From: Clostridia bacterium
Lineage (GTDB): Bacteria > Bacillota > Clostridia > Oscillospirales > CAG-272
Length of the DNA: 7,187 bases
Assembly (NCBI GenBank): GCA_017631215.1
Contig: JAGBTR010000319.1
Coordinates: 1 to 7,187 of the forward strand
Direction: 5' to 3'
Shown one piece after another: positions 6,023-7,187 of the stretch (the stretch's first letter is position 1; each line of letters begins with the position of its first letter). Below the pieces are notes generated by a model. That model did no database searches. It saw nothing but the letters and a program-made list of their open reading frames with translations, and had not been told where the DNA came from. The position numbers were made by a program, and so were the translations under genes.

Positions 6023-7187
6023 ATGAAACGATGGCTCGCTCTGGCGATGATCCTAACTATGCTCCTCTCTCTTATAACGGTAGCCTCCGCGCAGCAATCC
6101 AACGATGCGACGGTGGTGATCCTCGACGATTGCGACCGCGTGAATGGTTGGTCTGCCTCGGGCGGTGTTCTGTACCGTGATTGGCTGGAGACGACCGAGG
6201 GCATCGCCAGCGTGATGGTGACGGCAGGCCTCAAGGCAAAGGAGCGCAAGGATATCACCGTCACGGACACGTTCGATCCGATCGATCTGCGCTATGTTGA
6301 CGAGTTGGTCTTCGATCTGTACGTATCCAAGATGGAGCTGTGGGACGCGGCGTTTATGATCACCGCGTCGCTGGGCTCGTCGGGTGCGGATAATAAAGAG
6401 CGAGGCACGTGGAACTACGCGCTCCGCGAGCAGACCATTACCGAGGGCTGGAATACGGTCACGCTCAAGATGGCCGATCTTGCGGTCGATACGCTGGATA
6501 TGTCCCGCGTCAACTGCTTCGCGCTGTCTCTCTCTCGTGTGGTCTCGCAGGAGGACGTGGCGTGCAATATCCGCATCGATAACATCCGCACGGTGACCTA
6601 CGCGCGTACCACCATGCAGCTCGCCGCCTGTGACGGCGAGGAGCCCTGGTTCGGTCCGATGTTCGAGCTGGACACCGAGGACAAGCAACAGGGCGAGGCG
6701 TGTATGTCCTTCACCGTGCCGCTGACCGAGGACATGTCGAGCAATCGGGTCGTCACTCATATGGTCTTCCTCTCGACCAACGTCGCCTGGGCGGATTGCA
6801 TCGAGATGGACGTCTATCTGAATCGTCTGACCTTCCTGCCCAATTCGAGGTACGGCATTCAGTTCGAGTTGACCTCGTCGGGAACGTGTGACAGAAACGA
6901 GATGATGTGGACGCTCGACAGCCATATGCTGAAGGAGGGGTGGAACCACATCCGTCTGCCGTTCTCTGCCGCGAAGATCAACGGCGGCAACGTCAATTTG
7001 GAGGCGGTCAACTATATCCGCTATCATATCATTGATGTTCGCCCCCTTGCTTCCAACCTGGTCATGAAGATAGACAACATCTTCTTCTCGGCACCGATCA
7101 TCCCCGAGCCCGAGACGCCCGTCGAGCCTGAACAGCCCGTCGAGTCTGAACAGCCCATCGAGCCCGAACAGCCCATCGAGCCCGAAC
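6023..7187 (+). CDS. Secreted protein with two tandem carbohydrate-binding-like modules and Pro/Glu linker (3' partial)
   Basis: The frame starts at ATG 6023, behind a good ribosome binding site and promoter, and stays open to the right edge (388 codons seen). Residues 1-23 are a signal peptide: Lys-Arg at 2-3, a hydrophobic core, then Ala-Ser-Ala before the cleavage point at 23/24. Two copies of a module of about 165 residues follow. They align at CDxxxxW (C37-W43 and C203-W209), EGWN (141 and 305) and IDNI (185 and 350). Alternating hydrophobic residues and the closing IDNI strand suggest a galactose-binding-like beta-sandwich, common in Clostridia surface proteins that bind glycans; this fold call is inference. 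From about residue 360 a Pro/Glu linker of EPEQP(V/I) type begins, typical of wall-spanning or inter-domain linkers. A catalytic domain, anchor or more modules may lie beyond the edge. I do not recognise a named family, and ligand is unknown. Confidence 0.88.
   Translation, partial: MKRWLALAMILTMLLSLITVASAQQSNDATVVILDDCDRVNGWSASGGVLYRDWLETTEGIASVMVTAGLKAKERKDITVTDTFDPIDLRYVDELVFDLYVSKMELWDAAFMITASLGSSGADNKERGTWNYALREQTITEGWNTVTLKMADLAVDTLDMSRVNCFALSLSRVVSQEDVACNIRIDNIRTVTYARTTMQLAACDGEEPWFGPMFELDTEDKQQGEACMSFTVPLTEDMSSNRVVTHMVFLSTNVAWADCIEMDVYLNRLTFLPNSRYGIQFELTSSGTCDRNEMMWTLDSHMLKEGWNHIRLPFSAAKINGGNVNLEAVNYIRYHIIDVRPLASNLVMKIDNIFFSAPIIPEPETPVEPEQPVESEQPIEPEQPIEPE
6116..7087 (+). repeat. Two diverged in-frame copies of a ~165-codon module
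   Basis: Copy 1 spans about 6116-6592 (residues 32-190) and copy 2 about 6614-7087 (residues 198-355). Landmarks are offset by 166 (CDxxxxW), 164 (EGWN) and 165 (IDNI) residues. The copies are diverged at protein level, so the duplication is old. Exact module borders are approximate. Confidence 0.75.
7106..7187 (+). repeat. 18-base tandem repeat encoding the Pro/Glu linker
   Basis: Four full units of 18 bases (7106-7123, 7124-7141, 7142-7159, 7160-7177) and the first 10 bases of a fifth encode EPETPV, EPEQPV, ESEQPI and EPEQPI. The units are nearly identical in DNA, and the last ones are most alike, so unit number could vary between strains by slippage. The array runs off the window. Confidence 0.92.

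Noticed and set aside
5854..6270. Minus-strand frame of 138 codons across the divergent promoters
   Set aside because: It covers both promoters and the start of the secreted protein gene, and the product shows no motif.
6053..7027. Minus-strand open frame of 324 codons over the secreted protein gene
   Set aside because: The plus strand has a promoter, ribosome binding site, signal peptide and an internal protein duplication. The antisense product has none of these and is His/Arg/Asp-rich.
7106..7187. CRISPR-like array
   Set aside because: The 18-base units are contiguous without spacers and keep the reading frame of a Pro/Glu linker.

Overview
The window looks like chromosomal DNA of a Gram-positive, fairly GC-rich Clostridia-type bacterium (possibly a gut Oscillospirales-like lineage; this placement is inference). 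The evidence is strong purine-rich Shine-Dalgarno sites, sigma-A type promoters with 17-base spacers, the side-by-side radical SAM (TIGR03960-like) and DUF2344 (TIGR03936-like) genes, an ECF-type vitamin transporter S component, and a signal-peptide-bearing surface protein with a Pro/Glu-rich tail. No tRNA, rRNA, CRISPR array, transposase or phage gene was seen.

Positions 1-5181 hold a tightly packed plus-strand operon of three genes that enters from the left edge. The first (1-2622, 5' end missing) is a large membrane protein with a long acidic N-terminal region and the membrane layout of a P1B-type ATPase, but the transport and phosphorylation motifs have decayed. It overlaps by 23 bases with a radical SAM protein (2600-4483) that keeps the CX3CX2C cluster motif and ends in a second cysteine-rich motif. 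That gene overlaps by 22 bases with a DUF2344 protein (4462-5181), its usual partner. The overlaps imply translational coupling. The biochemical role of the pair is not known to me.

Positions 5182-5291 form a convergent terminator region with two hairpins. The second is a perfect 12-bp stem followed by a T-run on the minus strand, and it ends the minus-strand gene.

Positions 5292-5822 (minus) encode a small integral membrane protein resembling ECF transporter S components of the PF07155 type. A near-consensus promoter with a short leader drives it, so a riboswitch upstream is unlikely.

Positions 5823-6022 are a divergent intergenic region with one promoter facing each way. The plus-strand promoter drives a gene at 6023 that runs off the right edge. 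It encodes a secreted protein with a signal peptide, two tandem copies of a ~165-residue beta-sandwich-like (possibly carbohydrate-binding) module, and the beginning of an 18-base Pro/Glu repeat. A long antisense frame lies over this gene, but the promoter, ribosome binding site, signal peptide and internal duplication all support the plus-strand reading.

The most unusual item is the degenerate P-type ATPase-like protein in an operon with the radical SAM/DUF2344 pair. The tandem-module secreted protein is the second item worth following.
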